A stretch of DNA of 64,000 nucleotides from Catellatospora sp. TT07R-123 (lineage in GTDB: Bacteria; Actinomycetota; Actinomycetes; Mycobacteriales; Micromonosporaceae), in contig NZ_BNEM01000001.1 in NCBI RefSeq assembly GCF_018327705.1, forward strand, positions 682,001-746,000, written 5' to 3'. Shown here in pieces: positions 42,841 through 52,069 of the stretch. How positions within the stretch are numbered: position 1 is the first letter of the stretch; each line of letters opens with the position of its first letter. The translations under genes and the position numbers were made by a program. The notes under the pieces were generated by a model. It was not told where the DNA came from and did no database searches. It saw only the letters and a program-made list of their open reading frames with translations.

Positions 42841-42942
42841 AGCGGTTGAGGATGTCTGCGCTAGCCCGCGAACCGCTGGTCGCGACGACCGTTGCGCGCC
42901 CCTGGCGGGGTGTGACCCCGGGCCCTCGGGAGGGGAACATTC

Positions 42943-43857
42943 ATGTGGCCCTCATGGCTCATCGTCACCGTCATCGTCTTGCTCGTGCTGCTGTCGGCCG
43001 CGCTCAGCATCCGTGTCGTTAAGCAGTACGAGCAGGGCGTGCTGTTCCGGCTCGGACGTGTCGTCGGCGTTCGCAAGCCCGGCTTGAACCTCATCATCCC
43101 GGTTATCGACGTCCTGCGCCGAGTGAGCATGCGCGTCATCACCATGCCCATCCAGTCCCAGGGCATCATCACCCGGGACAACGTGAGCGTCGACGTGTCG
43201 GCGGTCGCGTACTTCCGCGTCGCCGATGCGGTCAAGTCGGTGGTGGCGATTGAGAGCGTGCAGGTCGCCATCAACCAGATCGCCCAGACCACCCTGCGCA
43301 AAGTCGTCGGTCAGCACACCCTCGACGAGACGCTGGCCGAGACCGACCGCATCAACGTCGGCATCCGCGAGATCCTCGACGGCACCACCGAGGACTGGGG
43401 CGTGATCGTGACCCTGGTCGAACTCAAGGACATCCAACTGCCCGACAGCATGAAGCGGGCTATGGCCCGCCAGGCCGAGGCGGAGCGGGAGAAACGAGCA
43501 AAGATCATCGGCGCGGAGGGGGAGGTACTGGCCGCCGACGCGCTCGGCGCCGCCGCCGACATCATGATGGCGCACCCGCTCGCCCTGCAGTTACGCAACC
43601 TGCAGAGCCTGGTCGAGATCGCCGTCGACAAGAACAGCACCGTCGTCTTCCCGTCTCCGCTGATGAGTACGATCGGCGAACTCGGCACCTTCCTCGCACG
43701 GGAGGCCGCAGCAGCGAGGATCCCGCCTCCGGCGCCGACAGCGCCGCCACCGGTAGCCGCTGCCGGAAGACCGGCCACGCCGTCCCCCACGGCCTACCAG
43801 GCAGCCATGGCCGGCACACCGCGACAGGCGCCGGACGCAGCCGGGACGCCTCACTGA
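42943..43857 (+). CDS. Slipin (SPFH/stomatin-like membrane protein)
   Basis: The ATG follows GGAGGGG. The 304-residue protein has one N-terminal membrane helix (about 4-24) and an SPFH domain with [42 protein letters not shown] and [16 protein letters not shown] coiled-coil ([19 protein letters not shown]) and a Pro/Ala-rich tail follow. Slipins assemble membrane microdomains. The antiporter gene starts 39 bp after the stop and is probably co-transcribed, so a common role in membrane or ion homeostasis is plausible. Confidence 0.9.
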   Translation: MWPSWLIVTVIVLLVLLSAALSIRVVKQYEQGVLFRLGRVVGVRKPGLNLIIPVIDVLRRVSMRVITMPIQSQGIITRDNVSVDVSAVAYFRVADAVKSVVAIESVQVAINQIAQTTLRKVVGQHTLDETLAETDRINVGIREILDGTTEDWGVIVTLVELKDIQLPDSMKRAMARQAEAEREKRAKIIGAEGEVLAADALGAAADIMMAHPLALQLRNLQSLVEIAVDKNSTVVFPSPLMSTIGELGTFLAREAAAARIPPPAPTAPPPVAAAGRPATPSPTAYQAAMAGTPRQAPDAAGTPH

Positions 43858-43895
43858 TTCCTGCTCTCGGGCCTACGCCAGCAGAGGCACGGACG

Positions 43896-45026
43896 TTGAG
43901 CTTCGCCATACTCGCGCTGATCTCGATCGCGGCCGTTCTCGGCCCGCTTGTCGCGCTGCGCCGAAACTGGCGCCTCCCCGTCGTCCTGGGTGAACTCCTC
44001 GCCGGGATGGCCCTCGGCACCAGCGGCGTCGGCCTGCTCGATCCGCGGGATCCGACGTTCGCCTTCCTGGCCGACATCGGCTTCGCACTGGTCATGTTCG
44101 TGGCAGGCTCACACGTGCCGGTGCGTGAACTGCGCCTGCACGGCACCCTGCGGGTCGGGCTCATGCGCGCCGCCGCGGTGGGCGCCCTCGCCGTGGTGGC
44201 CGCGTACGTGGTGGCGCGGTCCTTCGGCACCGGTCACGCCGGCTTGTACGCGGTGCTGATGGCATCGTCGTCGGCGGCGTTCGTCCTACCCGTCGTCTCG
44301 GACCTGAAACTGTGCGGAACGCCGGTGCTGCAAATGCTGCCGCAGGTCGCCGTCGCCGACACCGCATGCATCGTACTGCTGCCGCTGGCAGTCGACCCCG
44401 CACAGGCCGGCAGCGCGGGGCTGGGCCTGGTCGTGGTGAGCGGATGCGCCACCGCGCTCTACCTGATCCTGCGCCGGCTCGAGGAATCCGGCCTGCGCGC
44501 ACGGGCGCACCGGGTGTCGCAGGAGCGCAAATTCGCCATCGAGCTGCGGACCAGCCTGGCGATCCTGTTCACCCTGGCGGCGCTGGCCGTGCACGCGCAC
44601 GTCTCAGTCATGCTCGCCGGCTTCGCCTTCGGACTGGTGGTCGCCGCGATCGGCGAGCCCCGACGGCTGGCCCGGCAGCTGTTCGCTGTCGCCGACGGCT
44701 TCCTGGGCCCGCTGTTCTTCGTCTGGCTCGGCGCCTCGATCGGCATGGGCGACCTGCTCCGGCACCCTTCGATGATCCTGCTCGGCGTGGCACTCGGCGC
44801 CGGCGCGGCCGCGACGCACCTGGCCATGCGCACTCTCGGCCAACCCGTCGCCTTCGCCGGACTGGCCGCGGCCCAGCTGGGCGTGCCCATGGCGGCGGCG
44901 ACCATCGGAGAACAGCGCCACCTGCTGTGCGCCGGCGAGCCCGCAGCACTACTCCTCGCCGCCGTGATAACGATCGCGGTGGCGCTGGTATGCGCACGAT
45001 CGGCTGTTCGCGCGGGCTTCGCCTGA
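43896..45026 (+). CDS. CPA2-type cation:proton antiporter
   Basis: A TTG start (AGAGG upstream) opens 376 residues with about eleven hydrophobic helices. Motifs of the Na+/H+ exchanger domain PF00999 are LPVVLGELLAGMALGTSGVG, FLADIGFALVMFVAG and the central VLPVVSDLKLCGTP with QVAVADTACIVLLPLAV, where an aspartate sits at the ion-binding position. It lacks an RCK/TrkA regulatory tail. It presumably exchanges Na+ or K+ for H+ across the membrane. Confidence 0.85.
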   Translation: MSFAILALISIAAVLGPLVALRRNWRLPVVLGELLAGMALGTSGVGLLDPRDPTFAFLADIGFALVMFVAGSHVPVRELRLHGTLRVGLMRAAAVGALAVVAAYVVARSFGTGHAGLYAVLMASSSAAFVLPVVSDLKLCGTPVLQMLPQVAVADTACIVLLPLAVDPAQAGSAGLGLVVVSGCATALYLILRRLEESGLRARAHRVSQERKFAIELRTSLAILFTLAALAVHAHVSVMLAGFAFGLVVAAIGEPRRLARQLFAVADGFLGPLFFVWLGASIGMGDLLRHPSMILLGVALGAGAAATHLAMRTLGQPVAFAGLAAAQLGVPMAAATIGEQRHLLCAGEPAALLLAAVITIAVALVCARSAVRAGFA

Positions 45027-45294
45027 AGGAGCCGCCAGCCGGCGGGGTCCATCGTCCCAGCGCCCTGGCGAGCGTCAAGGCTCTGCGGGCCGCTGCGCTC
45101 CTTGATGCCCGCTTGCGGACGCTGGGCGATCTGGACCCGTCCCGCTCCCACACGGGACCGCGAATAGCCCAGTCGCCTCGGTGGTGTCGATGTGCCTGTA
45201 GAATCGGTGTGCGTGTAGGTTGGTGCGCGTTGCCTGGGTTGCCATCGCCGCTGCGGCGGACGCGGCCTCGCATCAGCGAGAGAGGCAGGTCGGG

Positions 45295-45912
45295 GTGAGC
45301 CTGTCCGAGGACGTACCCAGGTCGGGCGGCGTCGAAGAGCGGTATGACATTGTGGCGCTGGCCGCGTCGGCGGGTGGCATTACCGCGCTGAGCAGGGTTC
45401 TCGGGGAATTGCCGGTCGGATTCCCGGTTCCGGTGCTCGTGGTTCAGCACCTGGATCCGCGTCACGCAACGGTCATAGCCGACGTGCTGGGGCGTAGGAC
45501 GAAGCTGCGGGTGAAGCTCGCCGAGTCCGAGGAGCACATTCAGCCCGGGACGATCTATGTGGCGCCGCCCAACCTCCATCTGCTGGTCGACTCCGCCGGC
45601 ATGCTGACGCTCACCAACACCGAGTTGGTCCATTTCGTGCGCCCGTCGGCGGATCTGTTGTTCGAGTCGGTCGCCGGCGCGTACGGTCCGCGGGCGATCG
45701 CATGCGTGCTGACCGGGACCGGCCGCGATGGCGCGATGGGGGTGGGCGCCGTCAAGTCCCGCGGCGGCACCGTGATCGTGCAGGACCCGACATCGGCGGA
45801 CTTCGCGGGAATGCCGGACGCCGCCGTCGCCACCGGCCCGGCCGATTTCGTGCTCCCCCTAAGTGAGATCGGAGCCCTCATCCGCGACCTGGTCGGAGTG
45901 GGGGCGCGATGA
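45295..45912 (+). CDS. CheB-type methylesterase without receiver domain
   Basis: The GTG at 45295 has AGAGG/GGTCGGG upstream and gives 205 residues; the open frame begins earlier. Active-site blocks are ALAASAGGITALSRVL (Ser), VVQHLDPRHATV (His) and LTGTGRDGAMGVGAV (Asp). No phosphoacceptor domain precedes it, which suggests control by another input. Its stop overlaps the start of the CheR-PAS gene by four bases (ATGA), so both are made together. No motility genes are present in the window. Confidence 0.88.
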   Translation: MSLSEDVPRSGGVEERYDIVALAASAGGITALSRVLGELPVGFPVPVLVVQHLDPRHATVIADVLGRRTKLRVKLAESEEHIQPGTIYVAPPNLHLLVDSAGMLTLTNTELVHFVRPSADLLFESVAGAYGPRAIACVLTGTGRDGAMGVGAVKSRGGTVIVQDPTSADFAGMPDAAVATGPADFVLPLSEIGALIRDLVGVGAR

Positions 45913-47777
45913 CACAGCCACCGTCAGCGGCGGTGGCCGACGACGGACTCGAAGAGTTGTTGATCTTCATCCGCGACGCCCGCGGGTTTGACTTCACCGG
46001 CTACAAGAGGTCGTCGCTGGCGCGGCGGATCCGCAAGCGGATGAGCGACGCCGCCGTCAGGAACTTCGCCGACTACCGAGATCTGCTCGAGACCGACGTG
46101 GCCGAGTTCCGTGCGCTGTTCAACACGATTCTGATCAATGTCACCAGCTTCTTCCGCGACACCGAATGCTGGACCTACCTGCAGCGCGAGATCCTCCCAG
46201 AGCTGATAGCGGCGCGCGGCCCCGACGAGGAGATCCGGGTGTGGAGCGCCGGGTGTTCGAGCGGGGAGGAGCCGTATTCGCTGGCGATCCTGTTCGCGGA
46301 GGTGCTCGGCGTCGAGGAGTGCGCCAGGCGGGTGAAGATCTACGGCACGGACGTCGACGCGGATGCCCTGCGCGAGGCGCGCAGCGCCCAGTACTCGGCG
46401 AAGTCTCTCGAGCCGTTGTCCCATGAGCTGCGTGACAGATACTTCGAGGCCGATGGTCACCAGTACACGTTCCGCAGCGATCTGCGCCGCCGGGTGATCT
46501 TCGGTCGCCACGACATCACCCGCGACGCGCCGATCTCCCGACTGGACCTACTGGTCTGCCGCAACACGCTGATGTATTTCAATATCGAGGCGCAGACCCA
46601 GATCATCGACCGGTTCCATTTCGCGCTCGGGGAAGGCTGCCATCTCTTTCTCGGCAAGGCCGAGATGCTGCTGTCCGAGGGCAACCGGTTCGAAGCGGTC
46701 AGCATGCGCCAGCGTGTCTTCCGGCGCCGGCCTGGAGCCGCCAGCACGCAGCACTATCCAGCGCCACCGCAGCTGCAGGCGTCCGCCGGACCTGAGCTGC
46801 GCGACGCCGGCCGCAGACGCATGCTGCGCGACTTGACTCTGGAGGCGGCTCCCAACGCGATCATCCTGATCGACGCCGACGGAACGATAGCGATGTTCAA
46901 CGACCAGGCACGGGATATGTTCGCCCTCAGCCCCCCCGATCTGAACAGACCATTTCGCGATCTCGAGTTCTCCTACCGCCCTGTCGAGCTGCGCTCGCTG
47001 ATGGAAAAGGCCGAACTCGAGCGGCGCCACGTGCGCGTGACCGCCGCCGAGCGCAGGCTGGCCAACGGTGACATCCAGTACATCGACGTTCTTGTCCAGC
47101 CGCTCTTCGGCAACGAGGGACGCCCGGCCGGGATGGCGTTGACGTTCGTCGACACGACGACGGCGACCCAGCTGCAAAACGAGGTCCAGCGGGTACGGCA
47201 AGACCTCGAGAAGGCATACGAGACGCTCCAGTCGACCAATGAGGAGCTGGAGACCACCAACGAGGAACTCCAGTCCAGCATCGAGGAACTCGAGACCACC
47301 AACGAGGAACTGCAGTCGACAAATGAGGAGCTGGAGACCACCAACGAGGAACTCGAGTCCGGCAACGAGGAACTCGAAACCATGAACGAGGAGATGCGCA
47401 TCCGCACCGCCGAACTCGACGAGGCGCGCAGCTTCCTGGCCGGCGTCCTGGCCGGCATCGTCGACGGCATCGTCGTACTCGACTCGCTGCTGCGGGTACG
47501 CAGCTGGAACCGGGGGGCCGAGGAACTGTGGGGCCTGCGTAGCAATGAGGTCACCGACAAGCCCTTTTTCGGCCTCGACTTCGGCCTGGCCGTCGCCGAC
47601 CTCCGAGCGCTCGTGGACCAGTGCCGTGCGACGAAGCAGCGGACCGGCCCCGCCGAACTCGGGGCGGTCAACCGCATCGGCCGCAGCATCACCTGCTCTG
47701 TCACCTGCTCCCCGCTCGAAATCCACGAACAAGGCGAAGGCGTTGTCTTGCTCATGGAGGAGATCCGCCGAGGTTGA
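45909..47777 (+). CDS. CheR methyltransferase fused to PAS domains and a coiled coil
   Basis: The 622-residue protein carries the CheR N-domain (about 15-75), the SAM-binding CheR fold (VWSAGCSSGEEPYSLAIL near residue 110, LLVCRNTLMYF near 220) and a PAS domain (about 315-430). A coiled coil of exact seven-residue repeats (variants of TNEELET, about 435-500) and a second PAS-like domain (about 505-620) follow. The family methylates glutamates of chemoreceptors. Here the fused PAS/coiled-coil region suggests a stand-alone sensory complex with CheB. It overlaps cheB. Confidence 0.9.
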   Translation: MTQPPSAAVADDGLEELLIFIRDARGFDFTGYKRSSLARRIRKRMSDAAVRNFADYRDLLETDVAEFRALFNTILINVTSFFRDTECWTYLQREILPELIAARGPDEEIRVWSAGCSSGEEPYSLAILFAEVLGVEECARRVKIYGTDVDADALREARSAQYSAKSLEPLSHELRDRYFEADGHQYTFRSDLRRRVIFGRHDITRDAPISRLDLLVCRNTLMYFNIEAQTQIIDRFHFALGEGCHLFLGKAEMLLSEGNRFEAVSMRQRVFRRRPGAASTQHYPAPPQLQASAGPELRDAGRRRMLRDLTLEAAPNAIILIDADGTIAMFNDQARDMFALSPPDLNRPFRDLEFSYRPVELRSLMEKAELERRHVRVTAAERRLANGDIQYIDVLVQPLFGNEGRPAGMALTFVDTTTATQLQNEVQRVRQDLEKAYETLQSTNEELETTNEELQSSIEELETTNEELQSTNEELETTNEELESGNEELETMNEEMRIRTAELDEARSFLAGVLAGIVDGIVVLDSLLRVRSWNRGAEELWGLRSNEVTDKPFFGLDFGLAVADLRALVDQCRATKQRTGPAELGAVNRIGRSITCSVTCSPLEIHEQGEGVVLLMEEIRRG

Positions 47778-47857
47778 CAGCCTCGGCCTCGCCGCCGGTA
47801 GGTCACCGCCGACGTGGCCGCCTGGCTCGGGACCCACGCGCGCCCGCTGGCAACGCG

Positions 47858-47863
47858 TACGCT
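47858..47863 (+). promoter_or_regulatory. Candidate -10 box for a leaderless ANTAR transcript
   Basis: TACGCT ends six bases before the ATG at 47870 and no ribosome site is present. A clear -35 is not visible. Confidence 0.3.
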
Positions 47864-47869
47864 CAACAT

Positions 47870-48757
47870 ATGACCGCGTCCGCCGAGGCCAACCGCGCAT
47901 TGCACAAAGCCCTGGCGCGCGCGGAGGCGGAACGCCAGCGAGCCGAGCGCGCGGCCGACATCGCCGAGCGACACGAAGGGCTATTGCTGACGGACCCGTC
48001 GCTGTTGAGGGAGTTCCACCTCAAGATGGCCACGATGCATCGCCAGGTGCAACGCCTGCACGACGCCGCCGCCGCCATGCACACCTCGCACGCCAACCGG
48101 CTGCGTGTCCTGACGGACACCCCCGAACGCCACCACACGCTGCCCAGGTTCATGACCAGCGTGGCCGAGGCGGCCAACGCGGACAGCGCCGCGTTGACGC
48201 TCTTCGGCCCAGGGCTCGTCGAGACCCTGACGGTTGTCTCGGACAGTACAGCCAAGGCCGCCCAGGACATCGAGTTCACCCTCGGGCAGGGCCCGGCGCG
48301 AGACACTGTGGCACAACGCCGCGCTGTCACGGCCGCCGGGAATCGTCTCTGCCATCGCTGGCCGAGCTACGGGCCCGCAGTCCAACGCCTCGGCATCCGC
48401 TCCGTGGCCGCGGTGCCGGTGCAACTGACTGGAATGCCGCTCGGAGCACTCACCCTGTTCGATCCGCACCGGCACGACAACCTCGAGGGTCTGCGACTGG
48501 TCGCACAGACCGTGGCGACGATGATGTTGCCCGACGATGATCCGAATTGCGCGGATGAGGACGCCGATCCTGGCGCGCTTCTGGCCGAAGCGGATCACCG
48601 GGCCGTCGTCCATCAGGCCACGGGCGTCGTGTCCGTCCAGCACGCCACCTCCATCCCCGACGCCCTCGCGCTGATCAGAGCGCGGGCGTTCGCCGAGGAC
48701 AGACCCATCGAGTCGATCGCATCAGACATTGTCGAACACAGATTGTGGCTGGCTTGA
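47870..48757 (+). CDS. GAF-ANTAR RNA-binding regulator with N-terminal helical module
   Basis: The 295-residue protein has three parts. Residues about 15-80 form a charged helical module (RAERAADIAERHEGLLLTDP, then REFHLKMATMHRQVQRLHDA) shared with the GGDEF-EAL protein at 50246. A GAF-like sensor (about 90-225) contains LGQGPARDTVAQRRAV and HRWPSYGPAVQRLGIRSVAA. A C-terminal ANTAR domain (about 235-295) runs from LLAEADHRAVVHQATGVVS to IASDIVEHRL. ANTAR proteins bind paired hairpins in mRNA and prevent termination. The TnpB relic starts right after its stop. Confidence 0.83.
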   Translation: MTASAEANRALHKALARAEAERQRAERAADIAERHEGLLLTDPSLLREFHLKMATMHRQVQRLHDAAAAMHTSHANRLRVLTDTPERHHTLPRFMTSVAEAANADSAALTLFGPGLVETLTVVSDSTAKAAQDIEFTLGQGPARDTVAQRRAVTAAGNRLCHRWPSYGPAVQRLGIRSVAAVPVQLTGMPLGALTLFDPHRHDNLEGLRLVAQTVATMMLPDDDPNCADEDADPGALLAEADHRAVVHQATGVVSVQHATSIPDALALIRARAFAEDRPIESIASDIVEHRLWLA

Positions 48758-48760
48758 CAT

Positions 48761-49157
48761 CCTCCCCGCCCTAAAGGACGGGGATTCCCTTGGTCGCCCT
48801 CGGGCGTTCCTGTTTCGCCGACGACTGCCCCGTCCGAGAGGATTCTCGTTGAGGTCTTACGCCGTCTCCGCAGGCTGTCACCGCCAGTCCGGCGGCCAGG
48901 ATGTTGCGGGCCGCGTTGACGTCGCGGTCGTGCGTACTGCCGCATCGACAGGTCCACTCCCGCACGTCCAGCGGCATCCGTTGTGCGAGCGTGCCGCAGG
49001 CCGAGCAGAGTCGGGTGGACGGGAACCAGCGGTCCACGACGATCAGGTCCCGGCCGTGCCAGGCCGTCTTGTACTCCAGCATGGTGCGCAACTGCCGCCA
49101 GGCCGCGTCGCTGATGGCGCGGGCCAGGCGGTGGTTCTTGAGAATGTTGCTTACGGC
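48761..49157 (-). mobile_element. IS200/IS605-type element relic: TnpB C-terminus and right end
   Basis: The minus frame (stop at 48771) encodes the TnpB tail: LEYKTAWHGRDLIVVDRWFP, then STRLCSACG, the zinc ribbon CxxC...CRCG, and HDRDVNAARNIL. The end hairpin CCCCGCCCTAAAGGACGGGG (48764-48783) is the subterminal structure typical of IS605 right ends. The N-terminal two thirds of TnpB, tnpA and the left end are missing. Confidence 0.85.
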
Positions 49158-49180
49158 CGAGTATCCACGGAAGGAATCTG

Positions 49181-49960
49181 ATGACGAGCTCACCTCCCGA
49201 CGTGCCGACGGCGACCGCCACCCGGGAGTCTCATACGTTCCTCATCGCGCTCATGGACACCCTCGGCGCGGACTTCGACGTCGCGGTCTTCGTGCGCACG
49301 TTCGTCACCGGCTGCGTCGCGATGCTCGACGTGGGCTCGGCGGGACTGCTGCTCGCCGACCAGGTCGGCACGCTTGAACTCGCGGCCTCCAGCGCGGGGC
49401 CGGCCGAGCTCGTGGGCCGCTTCGAAACCGCCCACGGCACCGGTCCGAGCATCGAATGCCATCGGACCGGCCTACCAGTCTCGTGCCCCGCCGTCTCAGA
49501 TCTCGCCATCCGCTGGCCTAGTCTGGCAGACGTCGTTCGCACGACCGGAACCACAACACTGCATGCGGTCCCGATGCGAGGTCACGACGACACGATCGGG
49601 GCTCTGACTCTGCTGAGCAGCGGCCGCAACCCCAGCACCGAAACGCTCCAACTCGCGCGATCGTTGGCCGAGGCGGCGACGATCGGGCTGCTCAACCAAC
49701 GCACCATCCGCCACCACGAGAACACTTCGGCCCAGCTGCAGGCCGCTCTGACCAGCAGAATCCTGATCGAGCAGGCGAAGGGCATCCTCGCCGGTCGCCT
49801 CGGCATCACCATGGACGAGGCGTTTAGCCTGCTGCGCGGCCATGCCCGCAGCAACAACTCGAAGCTGCATGTCGTCGCCCAACGCGTCCTCAGCGGCGGT
49901 ATGTCAATCCCCGGCCACACCCCGGAGCCCAACCAGCAACGTCTCGGCAGACGGAGCTGA
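49181..49960 (+). CDS. GAF-ANTAR RNA-binding regulator
   Basis: GGAAGGA precedes the ATG. The 259-residue protein has a GAF-like domain (about 18-165; FVTGCVAMLDVGSAGLLLAD, GTGPSIECHRTGLPVSCP, AIRWPSLADVVRTTG) and an ANTAR domain (about 180-240; QLQAALTSRILIEQAKGILA, then GITMDEAFSLLRGHA). It lacks the N-terminal module found in the upstream ANTAR protein. Probably an antiterminator responding to a ligand or to interaction with another signalling protein. Confidence 0.87.
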   Translation: MTSSPPDVPTATATRESHTFLIALMDTLGADFDVAVFVRTFVTGCVAMLDVGSAGLLLADQVGTLELAASSAGPAELVGRFETAHGTGPSIECHRTGLPVSCPAVSDLAIRWPSLADVVRTTGTTTLHAVPMRGHDDTIGALTLLSSGRNPSTETLQLARSLAEAATIGLLNQRTIRHHENTSAQLQAALTSRILIEQAKGILAGRLGITMDEAFSLLRGHARSNNSKLHVVAQRVLSGGMSIPGHTPEPNQQRLGRRS

Positions 49961-50245
49961 CAATCGTCGGCGTGGCGCTGGGAAATCCGGCCCTGTGGTC
50001 GGCGTTCCGTTCTCCCCGCTGGGACGAGGATTCCTCGCCGGACTCTCGTCCTCGACGCCTGTCCAGGACGAGAACCGGCGCCGCCTGCCACGCCGCCAAC
50101 AGGACGCCCGACTCAGCCCGGATCAGTCGGCTCAAGGTATGCGTGGGGGCTGACATCGTCTTCGAACCACTCATAGCCGGCGAAAGGTGATGGAGCTGTC
50201 GATAGCCATACAGCCGGGTGATTCAGGTAAAGTTGGGAGGTGGCA

Positions 50246-51895
50246 ATGCCGACCACGACGCACGACGGGATCGATCGGGCGGTCCGTATAGTCGCCGCGG
50301 AGCGCCGACGGGCGATGCGCTCCGCTGAGATAGCGGCGCGGCATGAACAACTCGCGACGATCGGCTCACCAGCGTTGCAGCAGTTCCACGCGCACGCGGC
50401 GCTCGCCAATCGTCAGATGCAGACACGGCACCTCATCTCGGCTGGCATTCAGGCGTCGCACCTGGCACGCCTGCGTGCACGTGTTCGTGGCGTGATGCTC
50501 GCGTCATTTCCAGGCCAGACGCCGTTGCGGGGGCGGGATCGGCTGGCACTTTCCGGCGATGGCCTCGAGGGCGACGACCGCAAAGGTACCTATGATCTCC
50601 TCACCGGCCTGCCCAACCGGCTTATGTTCGCTGAGCGGCTGGCCGTCGCGATCGAGCCGGACGAATTGGAGCGGAGGGACGACCCGCAGCGCCGCCTGGC
50701 GGTCTGCCTCATCAACCTGGACTACTTCGAGGACGTCAACGACCGGTTTGGCCGCGAGGTCGGCGACCGCCTGCTCGTAGTCCTTGCACGCAGGCTCACC
50801 GAGCGCATCCCAGGACGGTTTGTGGCCCGATTGGGCGGTGACGAGTTCGCGGTGTTGCTGGAGGACACGGCAGGTGGTGGTGAGGCGACCGCGTTGGCCG
50901 ACGTGGTTCTCGCCGCGATCTCCGAACCGATCAGCGCGAACGGCCACGATCTGACGGTCTCGGCCAGCATAGGGGTGGTGGAACGCCCAGCCGCCCGCGC
51001 AGACCCAGCCCGGATGGTGCGAGCTGCCGGCACCAGTCTCGGTTGGGCGAAGAGCGAGGGCCGCGGACGCTGGGTCCTCTTCGACAGCGACCGAAACGAT
51101 GAGGCGATGGCTCGGCGCGCGCTAGCCGCGGCGATGCCGGCAGCCATCGCTCGAGGCGAACTTTATCTCGAGTATCAACCGATCATCTCGCTTGCCGACG
51201 GCGTCATCGCTGGGGCCGAAGCACTCGTACGGTGGCGTCACCCGACGCTGGGCCTGCTCAGCCCGGACCAGTTCATCGACCTCGCAGAGGAGAGCGGCAC
51301 GATCGTGCAGTTGGGCAAGGCAGTCCTGGCCCAAGCATGCGGTGAGGCCGCACGGTGGCGCCAGCTCAGCCCGAACCCGCCGTTCGTGAGCGTGAATGTC
51401 ACGTCTCGCCAGCTCTACGACTCCGATGTGGTCCGTGAGGTGACCGCCGTACTCGAGGAAACCGGTCTGCCTGCGTCCCGACTCCGGTTGGAAATCACCG
51501 AAGGGACGATCGTCCATCCCGACGGCCGGTCGGTCCTCACGCTTCATCGCCTCGTCGATCTGGGTGTGTCCATCGTCATCGACGACTTCGGGACGGGATA
51601 CAGCAACCTGTCCTACCTGCATCAATTGCCTGCGAGCATGATCAAGATCGATCGCTCTTTCGTGGCCTGCCTCTGCCCTGCAGAAGGGGGCGTCGACGTC
51701 ACGACTGCCGAGATTCTGGCAGCGATCATCTCACTCGCGCATGTGCTCGGGCTGACCGTCACCGCAGAGGGCGTGGAGGATGCCGTCCAAGCGGAATGGC
51801 TGCAATCGGTCGGCTGCGACTCGGCTCAAGGCTGGCACTTCGCTCGGCCTACCGGTCCGGAGGAGATCGAGGCGGTCATCGCCGCAGGCGCCTGA
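50246..51895 (+). CDS. Soluble GGDEF-EAL protein with ANTAR-type N-terminal module
   Basis: GGGAGG five bases upstream favours the ATG at 50246 (549 residues) over the GTG at 50240. Residues about 12-80 repeat the helical module of the ANTAR protein at 47870. GGDEF (about 115-280, RLGGDEF, no RxxD inhibitory site in front) and EAL (about 295-545: EALVRWRHP, IDDFGTGYS, KIDRSF, EGVED) follow. No membrane helix. It may synthesise and hydrolyse c-di-GMP under control of the N-terminal module. Confidence 0.88.
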   Translation: MPTTTHDGIDRAVRIVAAERRRAMRSAEIAARHEQLATIGSPALQQFHAHAALANRQMQTRHLISAGIQASHLARLRARVRGVMLASFPGQTPLRGRDRLALSGDGLEGDDRKGTYDLLTGLPNRLMFAERLAVAIEPDELERRDDPQRRLAVCLINLDYFEDVNDRFGREVGDRLLVVLARRLTERIPGRFVARLGGDEFAVLLEDTAGGGEATALADVVLAAISEPISANGHDLTVSASIGVVERPAARADPARMVRAAGTSLGWAKSEGRGRWVLFDSDRNDEAMARRALAAAMPAAIARGELYLEYQPIISLADGVIAGAEALVRWRHPTLGLLSPDQFIDLAEESGTIVQLGKAVLAQACGEAARWRQLSPNPPFVSVNVTSRQLYDSDVVREVTAVLEETGLPASRLRLEITEGTIVHPDGRSVLTLHRLVDLGVSIVIDDFGTGYSNLSYLHQLPASMIKIDRSFVACLCPAEGGVDVTTAEILAAIISLAHVLGLTVTAEGVEDAVQAEWLQSVGCDSAQGWHFARPTGPEEIEAVIAAGA

Positions 51896-52069
51896 GCGAG
51901 ACGCCTCGGTGCCGAAGTGGGTGCTGGCCGTGTTCAACCGGATCTGATCGAGCACAACGGTGGATGCGGTGTGGTTGGGGCGAGGCGTTAGGGTAAGCGA
52001 GTCGCCCTAGACCCCGGTGGCCGGATTGTGCTGAACGGCACTGATTCGCCTGCCAGGTGAGGGGTCGCC

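Noticed and set aside
50022-50051. GGACGAG/CTCGTCC hairpin between the second ANTAR gene and GGDEF-EAL
   Set aside because: The 7-bp stem with a 16-nt loop is too weak to call a terminator or ANTAR target hairpin; no paired hexaloop structure was recognised.
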